From Limanda limanda (lineage: Eukaryota; Chordata; Actinopteri; Pleuronectiformes; Pleuronectidae): 64,000 nucleotides of DNA. Each line of letters starts with the position of its first letter. The first letter of the stretch is position 1. This document shows positions 11,431-23,669 of the stretch, piece by piece. The DNA lies in NCBI RefSeq assembly GCF_963576545.1, contig NC_083655.1:18265204-18329203 (forward strand), read 5' to 3'. A program made the translations under genes and the position numbers. The notes under the pieces are model-generated. The model saw only the letters and a program-made list of their open reading frames with translations. It searched no databases and was not told the origin of the DNA.

Positions 11431-12105
11431 ACCCAAATGATGACGAAGAAAAAAAAGCTAGAGATGGAGTCTGGTTAGCTTGTTACCTGCTGATTGCAGC
11501 ATTCATGCAAACTTAAACTAGCCCCCCCTGGCTGTACCCTGGTATTTACCGTGCAGATATGGTCGCAGTATCTTGTTGTCTCAGGTCTTAGCGTGAAAGC
11601 AAATGAGCGTAACACCTTAAATGTCAAGCTATTTTTTTAAATGTTCAGAGTGAGCAGAAGGAGATGTAGAAAACTTTCTGACCCTTTCTTTACCCCTCCC
11701 TGTAACCCCCTACCCAACACCCCCCCGAGGCTTATGCAAAAAAGAATCAAACTAAAACAAGAGAAACATGCAAATCAGAAGTGCCACAGAATATTGCTGT
11801 CGAAGCTTCGCAGGTATGATCAGACCTGAGCGAGCAGAATTTAGCCCGACCACATAATCATGTACCATAGACTCTAGATGACTTGTTTTTATTTCTACGC
11901 CGAGCGACTACATGAATTACGATGCACATGTTTTCAAAATGGATGATGATGATGAAGTATGATTTCCACTTGTTAACTGTGTCCTGCCTTTTTCAAAGCT
12001 TATTCAGTGCACTTGTTTAACACACCACGAAACGCTCAAACGTCTCTTCAGGTAACAAAATGTAGGCAAATCCCAGGAGTTTAATTCAACAAAGTTTTTA
12101 CCTGT

Positions 12106-12113
12106 CAGTATTA
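12106..12113 (+). promoter_or_regulatory. miR-200b/c/429 seed match (8mer)
   Basis: CAGTATTA is a full 8mer in the distal zeb1 3'UTR. It is paired with another 8mer 77 bases downstream. Confidence 0.75.
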
Positions 12114-12182
12114 TTTTTTGTCTCTTATGTTGTTTTATGTTCTGTTCTGTTCAGTGTGTGTACTGTACGTTTCCAGCAATGG

Positions 12183-12190
12183 CAGTATTA
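12183..12190 (+). promoter_or_regulatory. miR-200b/c/429 seed match (8mer)
   Basis: CAGTATTA is the second distal 8mer. Both distal sites would be lost if the internal AATAAA at 11425 were used. Confidence 0.75.
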
Positions 12191-12854
12191 TCCCCACCCC
12201 CCCATGAGATGGTAATGTCTGTTTAGTCATAGAGAACTTTTATATTTATGTGTCTTATTTTTTATATTTCTTTATGGTTATTTATTACACTATGTAGTGT
12301 ACAATACTGTAGTTTGTATTAATACGATAATATATTTTAGTATGGAAAACAAAAAAAGATTCAAAGGCAACTACAGCTACAAGCCTGGAAAACGAGACTC
12401 CGGCATACTGAAGTATGTTTTACGAACAAACAAAATTATGTTTTTCCTCGGGAAAAGAAACCCGCACCCTACAAGCCTGAAAATTGGAACCTGTGACCTT
12501 TCTGCATCCATTCTCATGTTAGTTTAGTTTTCTTTCCCCCTCTCTAATATAATGCTACTGAACTTTTGAGAAAAAAAACTAATTGTATGTCTAATAGCAT
12601 GAGTGTGTGCTGTTGTATTGAAGGATGATGCTTAACCACACAAACTGTCCTTTTTGCCAAGCCAAAATAATAATGACGTATGTTCTTATGTTTTTATTTG
12701 TGCCAATTTGTTACTTTATATGTCAGTGTCAAGACCACACCCACTTTTATATGCCCCCCGCCCCTTTTAACACCCTCATCTTTTTTTATAATGATTGTTT
12801 TTTTTTGTTTTTGTTTTTTTGTTTTAATTCATTTTTTATGACTCCCCATCTCAC

Positions 12855-12860
12855 AATAAA
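12855..12860 (+). terminator. zeb1 polyadenylation signal
   Basis: Canonical AATAAA followed within about 30 bases by a T/GT-rich element (tcagtttgtgatgc, then T-rich). It is the best-formed signal after the last miR-200 site, so I take it as the transcript end. Confidence 0.65.
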
Positions 12861-13009
12861 ATACATCAATTACAAGCTGCTCAGTTTGTGATGCTATTTT
12901 TATTAAGAGATTTTAAAGTAAAATAATAGGTTGTTCACACTGTAACATTCAAGTAAATATTATAGTAAAAAATTTAACAAGGGACCATTTATAAAAAGAA
13001 ACAGACCGA

Positions 13010-13080
13010 GATGAGATCGGGATCGAACTGCCAACCTTCTGGTTAGTGAACAACCTTCTGTTCCTCCTGAGGCCCAGCTC
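13010..13080 (-). repeat. tRNA-like SINE or repeat head fragment
   Basis: On the reverse strand the segment reads CCTCAGGAGGAACAGAAGG, then ACTAACCAGAAGGTTGG and CAGTTCGATCC. The last word resembles a pol III B box (GGTTCGAATCC type) and the first a weak A box. The layout matches tRNA-derived repeats common in fish. No cloverleaf is evident, so it is not called a tRNA gene. Confidence 0.45.
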
Positions 13081-13311
13081 TAAGTGTGTAACAGGTAGAC
13101 ACACTACAGGGTCTGAAATCGCCTCTAAACATAAACAGTGTCACTGCTACACTGTCGATGCCTTTGGCTGCGAATGACTCTGACCAACTAAAGGTATAAA
13201 TATATGTCATGCATGGTCCATAAAACACATACATTTAGCTCCTGTACAGTCGAATACAATCCAGTTCAACTGTTCTGCCACGACATGCTGTCATACAGGT
13301 GTCATTCCAGT

Positions 13312-13833
13312 CAGTGGTGGGATGTAACATTTACGTAGTTACTGTACTTAAGTACATTTATCATGTATTAGTACCTTACTGAAAAGGGTTTGTTTCGAGG
13401 TACTTTTCACTTGTACTCCACTACTCATATCTGCAAATATCTGCACTTTCTGCTCCACTACATTTTGACATTGCGTTACATGTTTACATTGTTTGTTAAA
13501 TACATTTTTTTAAAGTAATAAATAACAAGAAGGAAATCGGTCAATGTATCCAATCAGAGAGGGCCGGTAACATTAGACCCCGCCTCCTGCCGCAGCAGCA
13601 TCACCAGTGAAGAAACATCACCGATTCTCAGCCATAATGAGAATAAAGATAGTAAGGCGTTAAATTAAGGAATAGGCTACTTTTACATTTAATACTCATA
13701 TTCAAAAGCAAGTACTTAATTTTATTAAAACAGAAAAGAGAATGTGGTACTTATACTTTTACCTTAGTACATTTTGTCTAAATTCAGTTGTACTTTTACT
13801 TATTATAACATTAGAGTACTTCATCCACCACTG
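13312..13833. mobile_element. hAT-like MITE, copy 1 (522 bp)
   Basis: Left end CAGTGGTGGGATG and right end CATCCACCACTG are inverted repeats. The flanking octamers attccagt and atttcaaa agree at 5 of 8 positions, as expected for a decayed 8-bp target duplication. The interior is rich in TACTTAAGTAC-like and ACTCCACTAC words and contains cctgccgcagcagcatcacc. No transposase is present, so it is non-autonomous. A diverged second copy lies at 19973. Confidence 0.7.
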
Positions 13834-14913
13834 ATTTCAAATATTCTAGCGCTCGGGTCATAGAGAGTTCACTTCATGTACTTAGATGGTTTTTACTGTT
13901 ACAGGGACCCTTCAGAAAGGTGTGCTAAGCTAACCAGTTGCTGGCTGTGTCTCCCTGCCGACATGTGAGTGCTCTCACCTGTTTCTAACCATGTGCCAGA
14001 AAGCATACAAATATTTGTACGCCCCTAAACTGTCGAGCTGCTCTTTAGAATTAAACTGTGTTACATGATGAATATAATGAATAAAGCAGCAGTTATCAGT
14101 CGGTCCAGTGTGCCTGGTAGCAGCCCAGCCCAAGGTCAACCCTATTGATCCAGATTAGGTTTCAAGAAGGGTCGACCCGCCTCCTGCCTCCGCAGCCCCG
14201 GCCCCTCCACTGCCATGAATTAGTAATGGAATGGACCAAAAATCCATAGTGTGTTGAGCAGTTGAAAATGATACAATAGCTGGTGAACGTATTTGATAGT
14301 TCTCTCTCATCATTTCTCTTCTTCTTTCTTTCTTTCGTCCTTTCTTGAAACTCTGCGTCCTGAGGGTGGGGGTAAGACGTGGTGGGGGTGGGGTTGAAAT
14401 CATTTTTTATAGGACAGCTCACACCGTAACATCACTGTGTCAAACCGTCCAACAGCATCTTGTAATTGTGCCTATTATAAATGTCGTTAACAGTGGTCAC
14501 AGCAGCTCCCTCTGAGCCTCTGAAAAGGTCAGGGTGGTGTGTGTAGCCTGTGGCTGCGTGTTCAGGATGCACGGCCGTTTTACAGGCTTTCACTCCAATC
14601 CAGGACCTAAAGCCAAGATATTGCCATATGTTCTGCTGGGCTCAGCATTTCAAAGGAAAATTGAAAAGCTATAACTGCTAAGAGGATATGGAGTGCTCTT
14701 GCCAATAATGGTGCAAAAGCCTGATGAAGTATCGTGGCTGCCGGGACTCTGACACCAAGCCAAGCCCAGGGGGCTGTAGCTCCCGGGGGAAATTTAGAAA
14801 AAAGCCGGAGGAGGAGGAGGAAAGAAAAGCCTGGGCTCAGGAAATAGCAGTCACTTAAATATCATGTTCATTTACTCAGCCACTAAATAGCAGAACGTTC
14901 ACTGAGACAGCCT

Positions 14914-15025
<112 letters not shown>

Positions 15026-16142
15026 ACATGCATGTCAGTGTGTGTATGTGTGTGAAGGGGGCAGGTTAATGTGCCACTTCATGTGACAAATTGCTGTTTC
15101 AGAGCCCCATTTTTAACACACTGGTCAACTTAAGCCCATACATAAGTGAAAATCTATTCATGCACTGAAAACCATTGTGAATGTGTTTGTGGTCGGTGCA
15201 CAGTCACAGATCTGTCAACCCAACACTCGGCTCTCTACCACAAGATATTCAACACATTTGTTTAATGGGGATTTTACCATCATTGGACTTTTTGACATAG
15301 CTTTGGCTCAGTTTCACACATAAATGATAATGGTTGTTTGTGACCTCAAAAAATACCAATCAAACATGTCATATCAATGGTTATTGTCACTGTTGCATTT
15401 TAAGATTAAATGCTTGATATAAAAAAATGCTTTCGAACATCAGTGAGCAAAAGTTCGTCCAAATATAACTTGATTGAGATTATACAAAATAGCGGAAAAT
15501 AAGAAATAGAGGGAAAAATGTGCAACTAGGTCTGTGTTGTAATTAATTTATTAGACGATGAAGGTAAATCATGACTGAGTGTATTTCATATCAGTTTCCT
15601 TTGTCTCTATCAATCACAATGTTATTGTTTTTTATCCCGGACACAAAAGATCGTTTTCCCAGTTTAATGATCTAAAATACATTAAGCTGGCATGCAACAT
15701 ATAACATTAACGTAAACTGTCATTTTACACTGTTGTGACATAGATTCAATACATTGCGACATTTGCACAGTGATGAAAAGACAGGAAGTTGCAATCAATT
15801 TTCCAAATTGGCCACATTTTCTGCGTTGACAGCTGTCAAAGTTATCTGGCGTGAGACCTGAGCCAAAGCCATCGTAAAATACTGTTAAATACTATATTCT
15901 ACCATAAGTATATCATAAATTGAATGTGTGTGTCAACCTCAGGAAGCATTGGACTGCAGACATGACAACTTCAGCCAATAAAACCTTTACAGGCGTCTGT
16001 CACCAGGGAACAGGGACTCTTTGCCTTTTGTCATCCTGGTTTTGATTTTAACAGACAATCAGCAACACACACAAACACAAGTGTGTCCAATAGCACCGAT
16101 CAAAGACTATGAGGTCACCAATAGAGGAGGGCAGTGGGAGCA

Positions 16143-16145
<3 letters not shown>

Positions 16146-16201
<56 letters not shown>

Positions 16202-16213
16202 GTGTGTGTGTGT
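16146..16213. repeat. (GT)n microsatellite
   Basis: GT run with one C interruption near 16197. Confidence 0.98.
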
Positions 16214-16442
16214 TTGGGGAGGAAAGGGTTGATTGGATTGTCATTGTGCTGTATTTAGCTCGTACCTGAAACATCTCCCTGGAGAATTACCCTTCAGCTA
16301 CAGTAATATGAAACCAATCGTTAACCATGTCGAGATCCACCGAGGTTTTAGGTGTCCTTGTTGAGCAGCGAGTCATTACCGTGAATCCTGGTCACCTTTT
16401 TACCAATCAGCCTAATCACAATCAAAGCTTTGCACATGCTCG

Positions 16443-16445
<3 letters not shown>

Positions 16446-16532
<87 letters not shown>
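16446..16532. repeat. (CA)n microsatellite, ~86 bp
   Basis: Uninterrupted CA run in the opposite sense to the GT run 230 bases earlier, so the two are complementary on one strand. Confidence 0.98.
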
Positions 16533-16533
<1 letters not shown>

Positions 16534-16820
16534 CTTTCTGAATCCTATTACAGTGTTTCTCGGAGATAAGCCCTGGTGAAATCTATCTATAAATGAAATT
16601 TATGCATCATCGTTTAAGCTTGTAATTGCTTAGAGACTCTATTCATTTTATTAGACAGCATATCTTCTCTGTGGCTCAACTGACTGTGTGTCGGGAACTG
16701 TGTTATTTTGTGCTCTTTTGTGCAGTTTGGGTCGCTTTGTAACAAGGACAATGAGTTGATGGGTTTACACGCACTCATTCTCAAATCTCTCATGTTCTCT
16801 TGCTTTTTGACTCTCTTTCG

Positions 16821-16851
<31 letters not shown>

Positions 16852-17016
16852 ACATGCACACATTTAGTATTAATGTTGTAGCAGTTTCGTGCTTTCTTTT
16901 CAGGGTGAGGTTCAGGGCTGACTTTCACCACTTCCCCTCCTCGTTACCACATCAGGACTCGAGTTGCGCAAGAAAAACACCAGCACAACCACAATCACTT
17001 CACAACCCCTGCCTCT

Positions 17017-17020
<4 letters not shown>

Positions 17021-17076
<56 letters not shown>

Positions 17077-17116
17077 ATGCACACACACAAACTCTCACAC
17101 ACACACACACGCACAC
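17021..17116. repeat. (CA)n microsatellite, compound
   Basis: Pure for about 48 bases, then interrupted by AA, TG and CT steps. Confidence 0.97.
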
Positions 17117-17267
17117 AAAAAGTGCCAACCAGTCCGTTGCAGGTATGGCCGGCCCTCCCACACTGCTGGGACAATATGGAGCGGCTCTCAGTCATGACTA
17201 GAATAACAAGGAGCTGCACAGAATTCAATTAAATGGTTTGCTCTTTGGAAAGCTACCGCCCACCTGC

Positions 17268-17270
<3 letters not shown>

Positions 17271-17314
<44 letters not shown>

Positions 17315-17340
17315 CGCACACACACACACACATACACACA
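17271..17340. repeat. (CA)n microsatellite, interrupted
   Basis: CA array with AA, CG and TA interruptions. Confidence 0.97.
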
Positions 17341-17486
17341 TGCTGCACTATGCTGTAAGTAACACACCTCTACCCAACTACCCACTCTTGTGTGCTTTGG
17401 TCCTCCCACACACATGGGAAAGCATGCATGAAACACACACTCACGCAAATATCCATTTCTCCACTCTCCTGAGTCTCCGCTGTTGC

Positions 17487-17554
17487 TGTGTGTGTGTGTG
17501 TGTGTGTGTGCATGTGTGTGTGTGCGTGTGTGTGTGTGTGTGCGTGTGTGTGTG
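17487..17554. repeat. (TG)n microsatellite, interrupted
   Basis: TG array with CA and CG steps, complementary in sense to the CA array about 150 bases before it. Confidence 0.97.
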
Positions 17555-17989
17555 CTGTGTAATCCCATTGTCCCGTCCTCCTCAGAGAAGCCTGGACCTT
17601 CAAGTGTCGCCTTCAAAAGTAGCCGTCTGATTGGCTGCTGGAGGTCAGCGGATAAGCCCATAAAAAGGCGTGACATCTCTTTACACTCCTCTAAATGTTC
17701 ACCTCTTCGTCCTTACAGAGCCCGGGCGCTACAAGGACTCCATCTCTCTGCCTTTGTGTCGCACACTCACTGATGTCTGAGGAAGCAAATAACACAAATT
17801 CTCTCTTTAATGCAACAGAATAAATGTTCACTGCAGAGAAGGTGAATCTTCTTCATGACTTTCAGGCTGATGATGAGATGATTTCTCGTCTGTCCCCTCA
17901 TGTGGTCATGATGAGAAACTGAAGATTGTGGATGCACCTCCTTTCTGTCCTGTCTTGTCACCATCGTGGTTTTTCGAACATCCTCCTCC

Positions 17990-18280
17990 TTCGAAAACAT
18001 CCACCCATCGTCTATACCCCTTATCTTTTGACGGCCGTGGGGGGAGCTGGAGCAGATCCCATTGGGTGAGAGGCGGGTACACTCTGGACAGGTCGGAGAC
18101 AAACAAAGCTCTCACAGCCATATTCACAGTCTCCAAATAGCCAATCTGCATATCTTCGGATTGTGGGAGGAAGCTGTAGACATGGGGAAAACCCCACATA
18201 GAAAGCCCCAAGCAAGATGTGATTCGAACCAGGAACCTTCTTGCTCTGAGGCACCACGTCACCGTGCTGCCTCCAAACAC
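17990..18280 (+). repeat. Fish interspersed repeat, longer copy
   Basis: Ordered blocks include ccacccatcgtctatacccc, ggggggagctggagcagatc, attgggtgagaggcgggtac, tggacaggtcg, aatctgcatatcttcggatt, gtgggaggaagc, and gattcgaaccaggaacc followed by ttcttgctctgaggcacc. I recall this block order from a repeat widespread in teleosts. A short copy with the first blocks is at 55065-55200. The class is unassigned; a GATTCGAACC word is B-box-like. Confidence 0.6.
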
Positions 18281-19641
18281 ACGTGAACACCAAACCATTC
18301 TCATCAAAGTCAGTTTCCAGAAGCTTTTATATTTGCCGCTTTAAACAGCTGGGGTCAGAGAGGTGCTTATTTTTGTTAAATATATCTTGCAGCTGTAGTT
18401 TGACTGAAAGAGGAAATTACTTGCGTTGCAGAAGCAATGCTTGAACAGATACAAATTAGTATTGCGATAAGTCTTTCTTGAAATGTTCTCCTCAAAGCTG
18501 GAACGTGAGGGTCCTGAGGTGCGTGGGTTCCCTGCAGTGACAGGTGGCTCTTTTTAGTTTATATTTGTAGTTACAAACATTTTAAGCACAACGGTAAATA
18601 TTCAGACTGTGTCAAAGCTGCCGCCCAAACAGAGATCGGATTAGCCAATCAGCTCGATGAGCAGCGCGACGCCATGCGTGGTTGGGATTTGGGAGATCAA
18701 ACATAACGTTATTTGCTGGAGAGATCTGCAGAGACTTTCTCCCGTGTCTTACAGCAGATTCATAATTCCTGCATCAGAAAAACATGAATTAGGTCTGTGA
18801 CATCAGCTTCAGGTCCTTTTCCAGCTTGGTTTTTGAGCTACAATCCCAGTGGTGTTGTTCATAAGTCCACTTTGGTACAAACTGAATTATCGTCACTATT
18901 GAAGGGATAACCGTAAATTATAAACACTTGAATTAGTGAATACAATTTTAGCTATTTTCTCCACCAGACTTTTCCCTCCAGTAAAGAGAAATAAGCTTTT
19001 AGATAAAAAAGTCAAGGACACACTCATGTTGAATAATAAATGAAAAATTGATTTAAAAAAAAAACTGTTAATACAAATGAATGAATAAATCATGGATAAT
19101 ATACAAATCTAAGGAGAATTTCACTGTATGTGCTCTGTTGTAGCAGCAGGAGAAAAGAAAAGTCCCTGAGCAAACATCCAGACGTCGGCACCGAGCTGTG
19201 AATCACTCAGCACACGACAGCTGAACTCAGACCGCTCGGCTCTGAGCTCTCTCTCGTCCAGGTCGCCTCCACACAGAGTCTGCCCGTCTCTTCTCTCCAT
19301 CGCTTTGTTCCTCTCCCTCCTCCACCATGGCTCTTATTAGGCATGTGTCCAGTATCTTCATCCAGCCACGCTCAACCTTTGCCTCCCTACCCAGGTGTAC
19401 ATGCCTCGCCAGAGATGACCTTTAACCTTGGCCTTTGTCTGCCTCCGCTGGGAGTCGGCATGTGTGTGTATGTGCATGTTTCCTGGAGGATGTGCAAAGG
19501 GGTTAAAATACTTGTTCTGTGCTTAACAACCTCCATCATCACACCTCCTTCCCACCGGTACCTGAGCGTCTTTATCCCCTGTTTATATGTGTCACACGCT
19601 GGGATCACTCACACACCTCATGGCCTTTCTTCATTCACTGC

Positions 19642-19750
19642 TCTCCTCCTCCTCCTCCTCCTCCTCCTCCTCCTCCTCCTCCTCCTCCTCCTCCTCCTCC
19701 TCCTCCTCCTCCTCCTCCTCCTCGTCGTCCTCCTCCTCCTCCTCCTCCTC
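19642..19750. repeat. (CTC)n trinucleotide array, ~109 bp
   Basis: CCT/CTC repeats with two CGT units. It produces spurious poly-Leu, poly-Pro, poly-Ser and poly-Arg open frames on the two strands. The strand asymmetry (pure pyrimidine, with a near-mirror arrangement) is compatible with triplex or H-DNA formation. Confidence 0.98.
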
Positions 19751-19972
19751 ACGCTCATGTCACCCTCACATGTGCTGTCTCTGTTTCTCCTCCAGTTAAT
19801 TGGGCTGAGCGGCTCGGGCAGCACCTGTTGTTTTAAATTCAACAGATTATCAACAGGTTTAGTCTGCGAGCAGCGGAGACTCAGGTCCTGCTGAGCTGCT
19901 GTTGTGTCTGAGACCTGAGCTCCAGAGGCTCCAGAGATTTTCACATCGCAGCCAAAAAGTAGGCAAAATAAT

Positions 19973-20380
19973 CAGTTGTGGAATGTAACAAAGTACATTT
20001 ACTTAGTTACTTGGTATTTAAGTACATATTTAATGTATCTGTGGTTAAATAGATTTATTTTAAGGTACTTTTGACTTTTTACTCCACTTTATACACATTA
20101 TCAGCAAATATTTATACTTTTTTCTACACTACATTCGCACAGTGCAGTGAGTAACATTGTTTTTAAGGTAATCAATATTAAGCGGGGAATTGTTACAGTA
20201 GGCCAATCAGAATGGGCCGGTTTTATTAGACCCTGCCTCCTGCAGCAGCAGCATCACTGATGAAGAAACACAACAGAGGCCATATATGATGTAGTAGACT
20301 CTTAGATAAAGGAATAGGCTACATCCAGAAAGTACTTATACTTGAATACTTTATGCAGGTTTCACTAAGTTAGACTTTTT
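19973..20380. mobile_element. hAT-like MITE, copy 2 (right end degraded)
   Basis: It begins CAGTTGTGGAATGTAAC and follows copy 1 through aagtacatttacttagttac, ttttactccac, ggccaatcagaatgggccgg and cctcctgcagcagcagcatc. These align in order with the 13312 copy. The right terminal repeat is not recognisable, so the end is approximate. Confidence 0.6.
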
Positions 20381-20690
20381 AAGAGCATTATTAATGGGAT
20401 TTAAACCACTTCCAAAAAACAACAACCCTCGAACAAGTTTGGTGATTTTAATGGAAATTTGTAAATTCAATCCTTTAATTGAATTGCTCAAAATAACACA
20501 TTAGTTCAATCAAAAAATTTGCGCTAGACCTTTTCTCAGTTAAGGCAAGTGAAAAGGAAATTACTCAAGTACCTACTTAAGAAATTAAAAACAAAAGCTG
20601 GTAATAAACCTAGATAAACAGATGTTGCAGGCCTGTGTGCAGCTTTAATGCTACGTGTGTGTGGGCTTGTGTACGTCTCTGTGTATGTGT

Positions 20691-20692
<2 letters not shown>

Positions 20693-20749
<57 letters not shown>
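20693..20749. repeat. (GT)n microsatellite
   Basis: Uninterrupted GT run of about 57 bases. Confidence 0.98.
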
Positions 20750-20750
<1 letters not shown>

Positions 20751-21940
20751 TCAGAGCAGTTGATCATGTCTTCACTCACTGGGCAGCAGTGTGTTACTCA
20801 CCCAAGACACACAGTCTCCTTACATTATCCAAATGTGGTTCTAAGACACACACATGTTAATCATAAAATCATCTGCATTGGCTAAAAAGGGCTGTTAGTT
20901 GTTTGTGAGACAAGTTCACATTAAAAGCTACTAATTACAACTGATTATAAAATCAACAACTTGGCAACGCTTGCACCAAAACTTTGGCTAACTTTCCAAA
21001 TTGTTGTTCCAACTTGAAGTGGAGTTCACATGCATTTTCTCAGCCAGCAAATAATTTCCGTGATTGTTTGGACAACAGATGAACACACATTTACTCCAAT
21101 GACTTTAAACCCAGACTTCCTGCAGCAGGATTCAAATTCATCATGTTCAACGGGTTCAACAGAGCTTAATGTTCCTGAGCCACGTCTTGTTGAACCTGCA
21201 CCAAATTAGAGGAAAGTAACATTTACAGAAACTATTTGAACTCTAGACGAAGCAATTTCAAACATTTTAAAAGCAAGATTTTTTAAAAGGATGTGAGACT
21301 GATGCTGTCTCCCATCGTCACATGCAGACTCCTGTGGAGGCAAAACTGTTTTTAGTCTTAACTTATGACTTATTTAAGAAAAACATGAGCTTGGTTCCCC
21401 AACTGACTGCTTACTCTGTCTTTCTTCCATTTGGGTGGGGGGCAGGTTTTGCAGTTTTTCCAGCAGCAGAGAGAATGAGAGTTGAACATTTTTTGTGTCG
21501 AACAAACAACAAGGTAAAGATGCAAAAATTCTCTAAAAGGGGTTTGGCTTCAACACGAGAGCTGATTTCAGACATGCACTGAAGATGCAGTTTCTGCGAA
21601 TGAGGCGCATGCGTGAACGCAAACGTCGGAGTGAGAGTCTCCAGATTATCTACAGACTTGCTCTGCCTGACCTCCACGTATAAAGTCCATAGAAATTCAG
21701 GAGATTCATTTGTGAGAACACAGCCACGGATCCCCCACGAGCAAAAAATTTAACATTTTAAGAGAAAACAAATACATGTCCACATGAAAAAACGGTGTCA
21801 TAGGCATAGAAGACACAGATAGAATTGAATAGAATGCTTTTATTGTCATTACACGGCTGAAAAACACAATTTAGCCTGTCTCCCTGAGTGGTGCATCCAA
21901 TGTACATAAAAACATGCAAAACAATCTTCAAACAGATTTG

Positions 21941-21942
<2 letters not shown>

Positions 21943-21979
<37 letters not shown>
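21943..21979. repeat. (CA)n microsatellite
   Basis: Pure CA run inside a segment (about 21820-22105) that itself looks repeat-derived (agaatgcttttattgtcatt). Confidence 0.95.
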
Positions 21980-21980
<1 letters not shown>

Positions 21981-22898
21981 TAATACAAATAATGAACAAA
22001 CCAGGGATGGATATAAACAATAAATACACACATATTTGAGTAACTTCTGTAGTTCTGTGAACAGTGTGAGTTGTGCATGTGTGAATGGCAAACTACACAT
22101 TAAACTGTGGATACAGTCCGGACCCAGAATGTATCCACAAGTCATGTCTAAAAAGGCTTGTGATCCATGCACATTAAATATCATTTGACCCAGTGTGCTA
22201 TGAAATATAGATCAAAGTGCCTCTGAACCTCAATTTTAATCTCCAAGTTTTCCGGGCCTGTTCTAGGTGCTTTGGCTACACCCCCCTCCTTTCCTTCTTA
22301 GGCTCCATGAATCACTTGTATTTTTAAAGTCATAATTTTAGAAACGATCTGAAGATTTCCAGTGATGCACAACATCCTGAAATACACGTTCACATCTGAC
22401 TCGGAGCCATCATCGCTCTGCTGCAGGGATGCCAGGGTGGCTCATCTCACCGTTTTCCTTTAAGCTGAAGTCAAATGGGCCGGTGATGAGGTTTTCACAC
22501 GTCGGTGCAGATACCTTCTGTTAGTGTGTAAACGAGCAGATTGCGACAGTGACTGTTGTGTTTCAAAAAACAGAAGCAGCGCTAATTCCTGACATTATTA
22601 ATCACACGGACACACTTTCATTTGCTCTGCTTATCGTAACCTTTAAAATGACCCTAGAAAAATGAGGCGCGCAGTCGGAGGAAGGGCGATAGAGGGAAAT
22701 GAGGAGAAGATGAGGAGGGGTGGGGGGGTGAATGAAATGCGATGATGAGGAGGGGTCCTAATCAGTGCGGGCAGCATCCATTGCCTCCTTCTGTCTCTGT
22801 CTGTTGCCATTTCCTCCAGCTCCTTTCATTAAGACACCGGAGGCCTCGCTTTTCTGTGCCGGCGTCCGTCACCACCTCTGACCTTTAGGACCACGAGA

Positions 22899-22903
22899 TG
22901 TGT

Positions 22904-22934
<31 letters not shown>
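22899..22934. repeat. (GT)n microsatellite
   Basis: GT run with one GA step. Confidence 0.95.
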
Positions 22935-23130
22935 GTGGAAGTCCCCCCCCCCCTTCACCGACCCACCCTCCCATGCTCCGTCCAGCCTTCTGTCCCCGTC
23001 ATCATTCATGGGGTGAGTGCTGGGGGGTGACGGGGGCAGTGTGGGCCCCAGGGAACCGTTTGGCAGTGAGTGTGTGTGTGTGTGCCTGAGTGGGTGAGTG
23101 AGGAAATAAAGATATAAAATCCCTGTGTCT

Positions 23131-23132
<2 letters not shown>

Positions 23133-23190
<58 letters not shown>
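23133..23190. repeat. (GT)n microsatellite
   Basis: Uninterrupted GT run of about 58 bases. Confidence 0.98.
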
Positions 23191-23192
<2 letters not shown>

Positions 23193-23599
23193 TGAGTCTG
23201 TAATCCAACCTGTCTCTCCTGATGCCCTCCTCCTCCTCCTCCCTCCTGAAGAAGGAGAACAGGTTGGAGGGCCCGTCTCTCCGTGCCAGATGGCTCCACA
23301 TTGACAAATCAATTAGGCTCCACCTCATCACCAGGGGAACTGGGGCTACAGACCCGGACGCCTCCACCCCCCCACCACCCTGGGGTCCTCCCATCGGTGG
23401 ACCACTCCTCCGTCTCCCCTCGCCTTAATCACCCCCATGATCCCCAGAAAGCTTAGCCCGGGTAAAGGAGGGCAAGAGGAAAAACAGATAAAACAAAGGG
23501 GCTGGCAGCACATGAATCACCTAGCATCAATATGGATGACTTCCATGCTAATGCAGAGGGGACCGGAGAGGAGCAGTGGCACAAGCATGATTTTGCTTT

Positions 23600-23602
<3 letters not shown>

Positions 23603-23663
<61 letters not shown>

Positions 23664-23669
23664 GTGTGT
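23603..23669. repeat. (TG)n microsatellite
   Basis: TG run with one CG step. Confidence 0.98.

Larger units (their letters stand above)
10483..12880 (+). other. zeb1: zeb1 3' untranslated region (~2.4 kb)
   Basis: This AT-rich, non-coding stretch follows the TAA stop and runs to a canonical AATAAA at 12855-12860, with a T/GT-rich element just after it. It holds six miR-200-family seed matches, listed separately, which is strong internal support that the whole region is transcribed UTR. An interspersed repeat is embedded at about 11208-11335. An internal AATAAA at 11425-11430 could give a shorter transcript that would lose the two distal miR-200b sites. The UTR end is inferred from the signal; no transcript evidence is available. 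Confidence 0.75.

Noticed and set aside
13010..13080. Possible tRNA gene on the reverse strand
   Set aside because: B-box-like word present but no cloverleaf, anticodon stem or terminator; better explained as a tRNA-derived repeat.
19343..19944. Open frames with poly-Leu, poly-Pro, poly-Ser and poly-Arg
   Set aside because: All are generated by the CTC trinucleotide array; they occur in every frame and have no flanking similarity.
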